In this document: piece after piece, positions 24,083 through 32,084 of the stretch
Layout of the letters: each line of letters opens with the position of its first letter
Position numbering within the stretch: position 1 is the first letter of the stretch
Source of the DNA: Nitrospirae bacterium GWB2_47_37
GTDB taxonomy: Bacteria > Nitrospirota > Thermodesulfovibrionia > Thermodesulfovibrionales > Dissulfurispiraceae
Length of the DNA: 64,000 nt
Direction of reading: 5' to 3'
NCBI GenBank assembly: GCA_001803635.1
Contig: MHDU01000038.1
Span: 1 to 64,000, forward strand
Translations under genes and position numbers: made by a program
The notes under the pieces: generated by a model
Databases searched by the model: none
Told to the model about the DNA's origin: nothing
What the model saw: only the letters and a program-made list of their open reading frames with translations

Positions 24083-25912
24083 TTACTCCCTTTGTTTTTC
24101 AGGCCGCTGAAATCCCTTGAAGAGCGCCTTGAACGTCTGTCCGACTATCTTAGGTTTCAATTCCTTCAAGTATTCGGTATCGGGATAAAGTAAGAGTCCT
24201 TCTTCTACTGTTCTCATGGCTTCGTCAAAATATTCGTATTTACCTTCATGAATACCTAAATTCAATAAAACAAGGGCGTCGTATTGAAATACCGGCAATA
24301 CAGGCAGACGCCGCTTTTCGGCGCCGCTCCATTTGATAAAGTCGTTTAAGAAGTCTTTATTTTTTTCCATGTCTTTTACGGCATCTTCGGCATTTACGAA
24401 CATGTACATGGGCTTCGCCCAGTTTTTAAGATATATATTTTTGACGGCCGGCATTATGTTTTCCATGCCGCCCTTTCTGCCCTCTGTATTGTCTATATAC
24501 CATATCACAAGCTGATTATAGGCGATAAAGGTTTTTATAGTATATGCCGCGAAGGCTATATACGCGCAAGATAACAATACGACAATGACCTTGGCAGCCT
24601 TTTGAGACAGTTTCGGTTCGGATGCCTTTAAGAAATGCGAGGTTGCCGTATAAGCCAATAGTATAAATGCAAGATAATGGGCGGTTGAAAGTTGAAGCGG
24701 ATATTCGACAAGAATATGAACCGTGAGAGGCGTTAGGAGGGCTATATACAAGCCTGCCCGTTCTTTTCCGTATTTCAACAGTAGTTTGGCGAAGCCGTAT
24801 AAAAGGATTAAAACTCCTATAATACCCGCAACACCGCTCTCCGACAGTATGAGGAAAAATTCATTATGAGGGTGCGACGTATAGCTGTGCCCTACTTCTT
24901 TATATTGGGGATCGGCTTTTTTGACTTTTCCCTGATAATACATATACAGGCTGCCGAAATTAGAGAATCCCTGACCGAGCAAAGGCTTTTCCTTAAACAT
25001 GGCAACGGAGGTTTTATACATAAGTATGCGTTCGGCATATGAGGTTTGTCCCGTATCGGAAAACCATTCTATCTGTTTAACGGTAAGTTTTTCTATGCCG
25101 AGCCTGTCTTTAATTGAAAGCAGATAAAATCCGCCTGCCGTGCCGATAAGAAATACCATAAGCCAGATTATCAGATTTTTTTTGACAGCCGAATAATGTC
25201 GTTTTCGTGAAGGCAGTATTACTATCATTGCAAGCGCAACGCCTAAAAGACCTGCCCGCGAGCTTGCGATAATAAGGCTCAAAGACAACAGGGCTGCGCA
25301 TGTCCAAAACAATATTTTTTTCTTTGAAGGATAATTTTTAAATCTGTTTGTAGTTATAAAATAAAGGCTGATAATCAGTCCTGTCGCTGTCCATGAGGCA
25401 AAAAGATTTTTTTGCTGGAATACTCCCCCGGCCATCCCGATAGAAGGCGCGGGAGTAATCGGGATATATCTGTAAAGGCCGAAAAACTGCATTGTTCCTA
25501 TTGCCGACTCAATGACGGCGGAAACGAATATCAGGAACAGAATAGAGATTTTTTCTTTAGGGGTTAAATCAAATTGAAGGAGCGCAAACCATAGAATAAC
25601 CCCTGCGATAAGCCGCGCTGCATTTTGAAGGAATAAATCCATATTCTTGATGGGATTGGATATGCAGCTTGAAAGCAACAGAACCGCAAATAAAAAGATA
25701 TATATTCCAATCGGAGATTCCAAGAGCCGTTTTTTAACGACGGCATTTAATATCCCGAGAAGGATAATTGCGCCTATGGCAGTCCATATGATATATTCCC
25801 TTTGATGCGCGAGCACGCCTCCGATATTGGGGAGGAAGATATGCATGATAAAAAGAAAGATAGACGATAGTATTATTAAGAGATAACGGTTAGTGTTAGT
25901 TGAAATTGTCAT
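24083..25912 (-). CDS. O-antigen ligase / pilin O-oligosaccharyltransferase-like membrane protein
   Basis: 609 aa with about eleven membrane segments and a soluble C-terminal region (about 465-609). The Wzy_C signature lies in the large periplasmic loop: GHSYTSHPHNEFFLILSESG. Proteins of this family join lipid-linked glycans to lipid A core (WaaL), polymerise O-antigen (Wzy) or glycosylate pilins (PglL/TfpW). The next genes upstream on this strand encode two pilin-like proteins, which favours a pilin glycosyltransferase; that is inference. Confidence 0.82.
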   Translation of the reverse strand: MTISTNTNRYLLIILSSIFLFIMHIFLPNIGGVLAHQREYIIWTAIGAIILLGILNAVVKKRLLESPIGIYIFLFAVLLLSSCISNPIKNMDLFLQNAARLIAGVILWFALLQFDLTPKEKISILFLIFVSAVIESAIGTMQFFGLYRYIPITPAPSIGMAGGVFQQKNLFASWTATGLIISLYFITTNRFKNYPSKKKILFWTCAALLSLSLIIASSRAGLLGVALAMIVILPSRKRHYSAVKKNLIIWLMVFLIGTAGGFYLLSIKDRLGIEKLTVKQIEWFSDTGQTSYAERILMYKTSVAMFKEKPLLGQGFSNFGSLYMYYQGKVKKADPQYKEVGHSYTSHPHNEFFLILSESGVAGIIGVLILLYGFAKLLLKYGKERAGLYIALLTPLTVHILVEYPLQLSTAHYLAFILLAYTATSHFLKASEPKLSQKAAKVIVVLLSCAYIAFAAYTIKTFIAYNQLVIWYIDNTEGRKGGMENIMPAVKNIYLKNWAKPMYMFVNAEDAVKDMEKNKDFLNDFIKWSGAEKRRLPVLPVFQYDALVLLNLGIHEGKYEYFDEAMRTVEEGLLLYPDTEYLKELKPKIVGQTFKALFKGFQRPEKQRE

Positions 25913-25946
25913 TATTAACTATTATACACAAAGTCGAAGATGCAAT

Positions 25947-25969
25947 AAAAAAGGGAGGCATTGCCTCCC
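25947..25969 (-). terminator. Rho-independent terminator of the first pilin gene
   Basis: On the - strand GGGAGGC, a 3-nt loop, GCCTCCC and TTTTTT (25969 down to 25947) lie 29 bp after the pilin stop at 25998. Confidence 0.85.
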
Positions 25970-25997
25970 TTTCAAAATATAGACGAGTAGTTATCTA

Positions 25998-26627
25998 TTA
26001 TCGTTTTCTGTCAAAGAAATAGGCAAAAGCCTTTGCAGCGGATGTGTAAGCAACTGCGTTAGTAGCCGATGCAATTTCCGCTCTCCATGTTGCAGAATCT
26101 GCCGTAGTAAGAGTATCAAAGCCGAGTACCCTGCCTGCTGTTCCATCTACCGTGTCATCAATAGCGCCGTCAAAGAATTTTGCATAGCCTGTCTCTTCAG
26201 GCGCGCTGAATGTTGTAGTGCAGTCTTCGGATACGCAAACTATAATTGCATTCTTTTTCGTTCCTGCATTTCCAAAAAATATGTAGAATGTCGAAGAACC
26301 GAGAGTGAGAGAGTTTGCAGAAGGCTGGCTCGCGAAAGCTGCGGTTGTAAAATCACTTTTAGGATTTTCCGTAGATTCTCCCATGGTACCGTCACTGTCA
26401 GAGTCTCCGGGAAATCTTTTTTCCCTGTCAAAATATGTCCATATTAGGACTTCCCATTGCTTGATTTCAGCGCCGAGTCTTTTATGCCTGCCGTTTTCTA
26501 CAAGATCCTGCCCTTTGAGCACAGCGCCGATGATGATTCCGATAATAACCAGAACGATGGCCAGTTCGATGAGAGTGAAACCGGCCTGCCCCCTGAACCA
26601 TGAGTTTTGCCTATTCGCATTTTTCAT
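25998..26627 (-). CDS. Type IV pilin-like protein
   Basis: 209 aa. A 16-residue leader ends at Gly16 before Phe17-Thr-Leu-Ile-Glu21, the prepilin peptidase site with Glu5 of the mature pilin, followed by the hydrophobic helix LAIVLVIIGIIIGAVL. The mature domain is rich in Ser/Thr/Ala and has a Cys pair (C-V-S-E-D-C) and a calcium-loop-like DSDSDGTMG segment. It resembles the pilin at 27081, including the shared KGQDLVENGRHKR start and FDRKR end, so the two are paralogues. Its own promoter and terminator flank it. Confidence 0.93.
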   Translation of the reverse strand: MKNANRQNSWFRGQAGFTLIELAIVLVIIGIIIGAVLKGQDLVENGRHKRLGAEIKQWEVLIWTYFDREKRFPGDSDSDGTMGESTENPKSDFTTAAFASQPSANSLTLGSSTFYIFFGNAGTKKNAIIVCVSEDCTTTFSAPEETGYAKFFDGAIDDTVDGTAGRVLGFDTLTTADSATWRAEIASATNAVAYTSAAKAFAYFFDRKR

Positions 26628-26675
26628 TTTTGACCTCCTGTTTTAGGCTCCTGACAATTAGCCCTGTTTATTTCA

Positions 26676-26703
26676 ATTATATCGCTTAAAAACCCATTGT
26701 CAA
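26676..26703 (-). promoter_or_regulatory. Sigma-70 promoter of the first pilin gene
   Basis: On the - strand TTGACA (26703-26698), a 16-bp spacer and TATAAT (26681-26676): both boxes match consensus exactly. It is 49 bp before the pilin start. Confidence 0.75.
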
Positions 26704-26710
26704 GTGAAAA

Positions 26711-26740
26711 AAAGGAGGGGAATCCCCCTTTTATTTTTAT
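26711..26740. terminator. Short GC hairpin with T-runs on both sides
   Basis: GGGG-AAT-CCCC (26717-26727) is flanked by A7 on the left and a T-rich stretch on the right, so it could terminate the small membrane-protein gene on the - strand. Confidence 0.5.
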
Positions 26741-26750
26741 CTTTATAGGA

Positions 26751-26984
26751 TTATAGTTTCAGCGGCGTAGTGCGTAAAACGTAGACAACGAACAGTCCGA
26801 AGATAAGCAGGATTATTCCTGCAATTACACGGTATGCGAACATATACTGCTCGGTTCCCACAATGAGCTTGCTTGTCACTTCATTTATTTTTGCCAATGC
26901 CTTCGGGAAAAAGAGAAGCAAAGCGCCCAACAAAAAGGCGGAAACCGCCGCGGCATACAGAAAATACATAGCAAATAAGTTCAT
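26751..26984 (-). CDS. Small membrane protein, 77 aa
   Basis: Two hydrophobic segments (about 4-28 and 50-70) with a short polar loop between (PKALAKINEVTSKLIVGTEQYM). The topology suggests an inner-membrane hairpin. It lies between the two pilin genes on the same strand. I do not recognise a family. Context suggests a link with pilus or glycosylation, but it could be independent. Confidence 0.65.
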   Translation of the reverse strand: MNLFAMYFLYAAAVSAFLLGALLLFFPKALAKINEVTSKLIVGTEQYMFAYRVIAGIILLIFGLFVVYVLRTTPLKL

Positions 26985-27036
26985 TCCGGCCCCCCCGACT
27001 ATTTTCGTTTTGCAAAGGTTTTTACGGGATGCGCCT

Positions 27037-27059
27037 AAGGGGAGATTGTACCTCCCCTT
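27037..27059. other. Intergenic hairpin after the second pilin gene
   Basis: AAGGGGAG (27037-27044), a 7-nt loop and CTCCCCTT (27052-27059). It lies 21 bp beyond the pilin stop. It has no good T-run, so it is a weak terminator at best. Confidence 0.45.
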
Positions 27060-27080
27060 ATTGTGATGGCAGTAATATCC

Positions 27081-27668
27081 TTATTTCCTGTCAAAATAAT
27101 AAATTAATGCCTTGGTGGTAGTTGTCCAATTACCTGTAACCTGCGCAGAAGTTACAGTTGCAAACCAATTAGCGCTGGTGATAGTGGCAGCAGTTGCCGC
27201 CCTTACCCTTCCATCTGTTCCAACCGCTGTTCCATCAATAGAAGTATCAAATGCCTCCATATAAGCAAGTTCTGCGTCTTCAAAAACGTCAGGAGTTGCA
27301 TTTTTTGTTACAGCAATAATATTTTTTGTTCCATCATTGCCAAGCCAGACATAGAAGGTATATGAGCCGAGGGTGATCGAATTAGTTGAAGGCGGATCAA
27401 GAAATCTGCCGGTTGTTGTGAGATCACTATTTACATTGCCGTCTATTTTTCCGTCTTTATCACTATCTCCCGGAAAATATCCTTTCCTGTCCAAAAAACC
27501 CCATGATAGCACTTCAAACTGTTTCACGGTATTTGCAAATTTTTTATGCCTCGCGTTCTCTATCAAATCCTGCCCTTTTAGCACCGCGCCGATGATAATG
27601 CCGATAATAACCAGCACTATTGCCAGTTCGATGAGGGTAAAACCTTTCGCATTTCTAACTGTTGCCAT
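27081..27668 (-). CDS. Type IV pilin-like protein
   Basis: 195 aa. The short leader MATVRNAKG is cleaved before Phe10 of FTLIELAIVLVIIG, with Glu14 as mature Glu5. Downstream KGQDLIENARHKK and GDSDKDG segments and the end YFDRK match the pilin at 25998, so this is a duplicated pair with diverged C-terminal domains. It lacks the cysteine pair of its neighbour. GGGAGG precedes the ATG. The assembly machinery is probably the MSHA-like set at 36-45 kb. Confidence 0.93.
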   Translation of the reverse strand: MATVRNAKGFTLIELAIVLVIIGIIIGAVLKGQDLIENARHKKFANTVKQFEVLSWGFLDRKGYFPGDSDKDGKIDGNVNSDLTTTGRFLDPPSTNSITLGSYTFYVWLGNDGTKNIIAVTKNATPDVFEDAELAYMEAFDTSIDGTAVGTDGRVRAATAATITSANWFATVTSAQVTGNWTTTTKALIYYFDRK

Positions 27669-27828
27669 TGTAACCTCCCGCTTTAATTTTTAGAGGCCGG
27701 TTGCGCCACTCAGCCTTGCCATAATCACCATGGCGCCCAGATCGGCGGATTACGGCTTAACGCTTTCCTTTTTTAGTTGTTTCTGCTGAATAATATCATT
27801 ATCCTATGGAAAAATTCCACAGTTTTTA

Positions 27829-27857
27829 TTGACAAGCGCCATGTAGTCCTCTATGAT
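27829..27857 (+). promoter_or_regulatory. Sigma-70 promoter of the hydrogenase operon
   Basis: TTGACA (27829-27834), a 17-bp spacer and TATGAT (27852-27857). The predicted leader to the start at 28036 is about 170 nt and would contain the whole repeat at 27891-27994. Confidence 0.7.
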
Positions 27858-27890
27858 TTGATTATAGAAATTCACAAATTACGATAACCG

Positions 27891-27994
27891 AGACGGAAGG
27901 CAAAGTATTGGAGCGACTTCGGCAGCCCAAGCGTAACAAGGATGTTTAAGCGGGCGGGCGCAGCTTCGGAGGAAGGCTCGGATGCCTTCCGTCT
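27891..27994 (+). repeat. Dispersed 0.1-kb repeat, copy 1
   Basis: The element begins AGACGGAAGGC and ends with its exact complement GCCTTCCGTCT (11-bp terminal inverted repeat). About 93 bp of its core match the inverse of 46411-46546 with roughly five differences. A second internal GGAAGGC (27971-27977) can pair with the same right arm, so two alternative hairpins are possible. Confidence 0.8.
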
Positions 27995-28035
27995 TGACAA
28001 AGAGTGCAGATTTTAAAAAGATCGGTGTGAGAGAT

Positions 28036-29073
28036 ATGGAATACGTAATATTAATGAAAGAGGATTTCGGCGGTTTCATAGCGAGGCTTGCCAAGCTACA
28101 AAAACTGGCGGCCCCGGTATCGAAAGGGTATAACAACTTTTCATTTCAGGAAGTGCGTTCCGGCGATGAAATCGCCTTGAAGTATATCCCGACCATCATC
28201 CCGCCTAAAAAGTTTTTCATGCCCCGGCAGGAAACCCTGCTCGAATTCAATATCGCAAAAGGCCTCGATGTAAAGCCGGTCGTGGAGCATGAAAAGATAA
28301 CGCTTTTCGGCGTGCATACATGCGACCTTGCCGGAATCCAGTGCCTTAACATGGCCCTTTCCATCCGTCCGAGAGATTACAATTACCTTATCAGAAAAAG
28401 GAAGATAGACATAATAGGCCTTGAGTGCAATGAATACTGCGATGAATACGCGAGTTGTTGCCTTGTGAGTTCCCATCTTCCTAACGGAGGATACGACCTG
28501 TTCTTCACCGACCTCTGCGATTATTTCATGGTGCATGTGAATACGCAGGCCGGCGAAGATATGGTGGAATCTGCAAGGCATTTTCGATGCGCCGAAGATT
28601 GTCATTTGGAAGAACTTAGAGCCTTTCGCGAGAGGAAAAGAGTCCTGTTCAAAAACGAGGTGCCGATAGAGTCGAGGTTAATACCGGAGATGTTCGACAG
28701 GGCATTTGAAAGCCCGGTATGGAAGGATCTGGAAGAGAGATGCCTTGCGTGCGGCAACTGTACTAATGTCTGTCCTACCTGCTATTGCTTTGACATCATG
28801 GACGAAATGGATATGAATTTGAAAATGGGAAGGCGTTATAGAAATTGGGATTCATGCCAACTCGAGCCGTTTGCAAAGGTGGCGGGAGGAGAGAATTTCA
28901 GGAAGGAGCGCTCCGCCCGGCAGAGGCATCGTTATTACCGTAAGTTCAGGTATCCGGTGAGCAAGTTCGCGAGATTTTTTTGCACCGGCTGCGGCAGGTG
29001 TAGCAGGGCGTGCATGGCAGGGATAAATCTGAAAGAAACATTGAATGCGTTATTAATGGAGGTCATAACATAA
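28036..29073 (+). CDS. hydB: Sulfhydrogenase beta subunit (HydB-like iron-sulfur protein)
   Basis: 345 aa from the ATG at 28036 (MEYVILMKEDFGGFIARL); the in-frame ATG at 27982 lies inside the repeat and is rejected. Two ferredoxin-type clusters are near the C-terminus: CLACGNCTNVCPTCYC and CTGCGRCSRACMAG. The N-terminal domain matches HydB/AsrA proteins, with HTCDLAGIQ and ECNEYCDEYASCC. In the Pyrococcus enzyme, beta and gamma form the sulfur-reductase and NAD(P)H half of a bifunctional hydrogenase. First gene of four (B-G-D-A), matching that operon order. Confidence 0.92.
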   Translation: MEYVILMKEDFGGFIARLAKLQKLAAPVSKGYNNFSFQEVRSGDEIALKYIPTIIPPKKFFMPRQETLLEFNIAKGLDVKPVVEHEKITLFGVHTCDLAGIQCLNMALSIRPRDYNYLIRKRKIDIIGLECNEYCDEYASCCLVSSHLPNGGYDLFFTDLCDYFMVHVNTQAGEDMVESARHFRCAEDCHLEELRAFRERKRVLFKNEVPIESRLIPEMFDRAFESPVWKDLEERCLACGNCTNVCPTCYCFDIMDEMDMNLKMGRRYRNWDSCQLEPFAKVAGGENFRKERSARQRHRYYRKFRYPVSKFARFFCTGCGRCSRACMAGINLKETLNALLMEVIT

Positions 29074-29927
29074 TGCAGGTCTGCTTCAATATGGAAAAAA
29101 CAGTAATCAGAGAGTCCAATTACAGGATCAGAAACGCGAGGGTCATAAAGACAAGGCAGATGACCGCGCATGAGAAGCTGTTTGAAATAGCGCTCGAAGG
29201 AGGGGATAACCTCGATTACGAGCCGGGACAGTTTGTAATAGTCTCTCTTTTGGGGATAGGAGAAGCGCCCATATCGATTTGTTCCTCGCCCACAAAGCCG
29301 GGTTCGTTCGAGCTTTGCGTAAGGGCTGTAGGAAAGGTGACAAACGCCATGCACAGGCTGGAGGCCGGAGACGATATAGGCATCAGGGGGCCGTATGGAA
29401 AAGGCTTTCCGATAAGAATACTCGAAGGGAACGACCTTCTTTTTATCGCCGGAGGCCTCGGCATAGCTCCGCTCCGTTCCCTTATAAAATACGCATTCGA
29501 CAATCGTCGCGACTTCGGAAAGATACATATTTTGTTGGGATGCAAGACCTCTGAGGATATGCTTTTTGCGGATGAACTTGATCATTGGTTCAAACGAATG
29601 GATGTTCATTATGAATGCACAGTAGACCGCGCCGCGCCCTACTGGGCCGGTCATATCGGGCAGATTACCACGCTTATACCCGGCGTCCATCTTGAGCCTG
29701 AAAGAACATTTGCCGTGGTTGTCGGTCCGCCCATCATGTACAGGTTTGTGATAAAGGAAATCATGGCCAAGGACATACCGGAACGCCGGATATTCGTTTC
29801 CCTCGAGAGGCATATGAAATGCGGCATGGGCAAATGCGGCAGGTGCCAGATACAAAACCTTTACTGCTGTCAGGACGGGCCGGTATTTAATTACGCGGAT
29901 ATTAAAAATATGAAAGAGGCCATTTAG
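29073..29927 (+). CDS. hydG: Sulfhydrogenase gamma subunit (FAD/NAD(P)-binding)
   Basis: 284 aa from the ATG at 29073, which overlaps the hydB stop (TAATG) and follows GGAGGT. A ferredoxin-reductase-type FAD domain (YEPGQFVIVSLLGIGEAPISICS) leads to an NAD(P)-binding domain (FIAGGLGIAPLRSLI) and a C-terminal 2Fe-2S-type cysteine cluster (MKCGMGKCGRCQI then YCCQDGPVF). It should pass electrons between NAD(P)H and the hydrogenase clusters. Confidence 0.92.
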   Translation: MQVCFNMEKTVIRESNYRIRNARVIKTRQMTAHEKLFEIALEGGDNLDYEPGQFVIVSLLGIGEAPISICSSPTKPGSFELCVRAVGKVTNAMHRLEAGDDIGIRGPYGKGFPIRILEGNDLLFIAGGLGIAPLRSLIKYAFDNRRDFGKIHILLGCKTSEDMLFADELDHWFKRMDVHYECTVDRAAPYWAGHIGQITTLIPGVHLEPERTFAVVVGPPIMYRFVIKEIMAKDIPERRIFVSLERHMKCGMGKCGRCQIQNLYCCQDGPVFNYADIKNMKEAI

Positions 29928-29940
29928 ACGGGGAGATGAT

Positions 29941-30690
29941 ATGAAGAGACCTAAAACAGCCTTTTTCGACCTGTCGTGCTGCGAGGGATGCCAGCTTCAG
30001 GTCGCCAATTTAGGCGAATCGCTGTTGGATATCCTCGATGTGATCGATGTGGTTGAGTTCCGCGAGGTCATGTCGGAGAAATGGGATAAAGAGATAGACA
30101 TAGCAATAGTTGAAGGCAGCGTAACCGACGAACATGCCGCTGAAAGACTGAAACGGATAAGGGAGCGGGCGAAGATCCTGATAGCTTACGGCTCGTGCGC
30201 TACCATAGGCGGCGTGAACGGAATGAAAAACAGCTTCGACCTTGCGGAAATACGAAAATATGTTTATGGGGAGGGGCATAAATTTTTCCCGACTGCAACG
30301 ACAAAAGCGATTCATCAGGTCGTAAAGACGGATTATTTCGTAAACGGCTGTCCTATCTATCCGCCCGAGTTCGAAAGAGTTTTGAAAAACGCGCTTCAGG
30401 GCATTCCTTATTATGTGCCTGATTATGCGGTCTGCGTGGAGTGCAAGCTTAACGAGAACGTATGCATGTACGACAGGGGCGTTGCCTGCCTCGGCCCGGT
30501 AACGAGGGCGGGCTGCAACTCATGGTGCATAAATAACGGGAACATCTGCTACGGATGCCGGGGCATTGTGAGCAATCCAAATGAAAAGGGCATGAAGGAT
30601 GTAATAGCTAAATACGGCATAGATATGAGGCTTATCGGCAACAAGATGGATATGTATAACAAATGCAGGGAGCTTAAACATGAAGGTTAA
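29941..30690 (+). CDS. hydD: [NiFe] hydrogenase small (delta) subunit
   Basis: 249 aa. It begins MKRPKTAFFDLSCCEGCQLQ, the proximal-cluster CxxC motif of group 3 small subunits; further ligands are in YGSCATIGG, NGCPIYPPEF, CVECKLNENVCMYDRGVACLGPVTRAGC and NICYGCRG. It holds the Fe-S relay next to the nickel-iron site. There is no Tat signal, so the enzyme is cytoplasmic. It overlaps hydA by 11 bp. Confidence 0.94.
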   Translation: MKRPKTAFFDLSCCEGCQLQVANLGESLLDILDVIDVVEFREVMSEKWDKEIDIAIVEGSVTDEHAAERLKRIRERAKILIAYGSCATIGGVNGMKNSFDLAEIRKYVYGEGHKFFPTATTKAIHQVVKTDYFVNGCPIYPPEFERVLKNALQGIPYYVPDYAVCVECKLNENVCMYDRGVACLGPVTRAGCNSWCINNGNICYGCRGIVSNPNEKGMKDVIAKYGIDMRLIGNKMDMYNKCRELKHEG

Positions 30691-32017
30691 ACAAAGCGTG
30701 AATATAAATGTCGAATATCTCACGAGGGTCGAGGGACACGGCAATATCGTCGTCAATGTCAAGGAGGGAAGGCTGCAGGAATGCCGCCTCGATATTGTCG
30801 AGTCTCCGCGCTTTTTTGAAGGCATTTTAAGGGGCCGATCCATATTCGAGGCGCAGCATATTACGAGCAGGATATGCGGTATATGCGCGTGCGGGCATTC
30901 TCTTGCGTCAATTCAGGCTGCTGAAGACGCCCTCGGCATTGCGCCTTCGGCGCAGACCGTAAAACTAAGGAAATTGCTTTTGCATATGGAGATACTCGAC
31001 AGCCATATACTGCATATATATCTTTTAGCCGCTCCGGATCTGCTCGGCGTCAAGAGCTTTATTCCGTTGATCGAGACGCATAATAAGGTTGTGCGCCGCG
31101 CATTGAGAATGAAAAGGGCATGCAATGATGTGTGCGATGTGCTTGTCGGAAGGCATGTGCATCCTGTATCCGCGATTGTCGGCGGATTCACGAAACTTCC
31201 GAAACGGAAAGACCTTGATCCGATGTATAACACGCTCGCAGGCATGAGGCCCGATATAGAGGCTACTATCGACCTTATTTCAAAACTGAAATTCCCGGAA
31301 TTTGAAAGAGATACGGAGTATGTAGCACTCATCAGCGATGAGAGCGAATATCCGTTTCTGGGCGGCGATATAGGCTCCACCGACGGCGTGAGAATGAACA
31401 AGAGAGATTACAGAAAGGCGACTAATGAATTCGTCGTATCCCATTCAACCGCGAAGCATGCGAAGTTGAGCCGCGAATCTTACGCGGTAGGCGCATTGGC
31501 GCGTTTTAATCTCAATTATGAAAAACTCCATCAGAAGGCAAAAGAGACCGCATCTGTTTTAGGAATTAAGCCCAAATGCATAAACCCATATCTCAATACG
31601 GCGGCGCAGTTGATAGAGGCGGTTCACTGTCTTGAAGATGCGATTATTATTATCGAGGATTTGCAGAATAACGGAATCGATTATTCGGAGGAGATTACGG
31701 TCGGACTGAACGAGCAGAAGAAAATCCCTGTAAAAGCCGGAAACGGCATAGGCGCGGTCGAGGTCCCGAGAGGCATTCTTTATCACAATTACGAAATAGA
31801 CGAAAATGGAATAATTATTAATGCAAACTGCGTAATCCCCACAAACCAGAATCTCAATAATATAGAACATGATATGAGAAAACTCGTGCCGGAACTGCTT
31901 GCCATGAATGGAAAGAGCGAAGAAGAAATCACGCTCGCCCTCGAAATGCTCGTCCGGGCATACGACCCGTGCATTTCATGTTCTACGCATATGCTCAAGG
32001 TCGGATTTAATCGATAA
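30680..32017 (+). CDS. hydA: [NiFe] hydrogenase large (alpha) subunit
   Basis: 445 aa. The nickel ligands are in two CxxC motifs: RICGICACGHSLAS near the N-terminus and DPCISCSTHML near the C-terminus; both outer positions are cysteine, so this is not a NiFeSe enzyme. A short tail after the final His fits proteolytic maturation. With hydBGD this resembles a group 3b sulfhydrogenase that oxidises H2 with NAD(P) and can reduce sulfur or polysulfide to sulfide. Maturation genes are not in the window. Confidence 0.95.
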   Translation: MKVKQSVNINVEYLTRVEGHGNIVVNVKEGRLQECRLDIVESPRFFEGILRGRSIFEAQHITSRICGICACGHSLASIQAAEDALGIAPSAQTVKLRKLLLHMEILDSHILHIYLLAAPDLLGVKSFIPLIETHNKVVRRALRMKRACNDVCDVLVGRHVHPVSAIVGGFTKLPKRKDLDPMYNTLAGMRPDIEATIDLISKLKFPEFERDTEYVALISDESEYPFLGGDIGSTDGVRMNKRDYRKATNEFVVSHSTAKHAKLSRESYAVGALARFNLNYEKLHQKAKETASVLGIKPKCINPYLNTAAQLIEAVHCLEDAIIIIEDLQNNGIDYSEEITVGLNEQKKIPVKAGNGIGAVEVPRGILYHNYEIDENGIIINANCVIPTNQNLNNIEHDMRKLVPELLAMNGKSEEEITLALEMLVRAYDPCISCSTHMLKVGFNR

Positions 32018-32018
32018 A

Positions 32019-32048
32019 TTGACAAACTTTTCCTCTAAGATTTACACT
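32019..32048 (+). promoter_or_regulatory. Sigma-70-type promoter for tig
   Basis: TTGACA (32019-32024), an 18-bp spacer and TACACT (32043-32048), directly after the hydA stop and about 36 bp before the tig start. Confidence 0.45.
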
Positions 32049-32084
32049 AAAAGACTTATAAACTAATTGATACGGGAGGAAAAA

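Larger units (their letters stand above)
27669..28035. other. Intergenic region between divergent pilin and hydrogenase genes
   Basis: About 367 bp without a gene. It holds the upstream region of the pilin (with a possible structured leader, arms GCGCCA at 27703-27708 and TGGCGC at 27731-27736), a sigma-70 promoter for the hydrogenase at 27829-27857 and a dispersed repeat at 27891-27994. Confidence 0.6.

Noticed and set aside
27669-27780. Cyclic-di-GMP (GEMM) riboswitch upstream of the pilin
   Set aside because: Only short resemblances (CGCAA, CCGGCC); the conserved core and second helix could not be identified.
28935-29855. 306-codon - strand frame opposite the hydrogenase gamma gene
   Set aside because: No recognisable domain and fully antisense to a conserved gene.
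30680-32017. Selenocysteine in the hydrogenase large subunit
   Set aside because: Both CxxC motifs have ordinary cysteine codons and there is no in-frame UGA.
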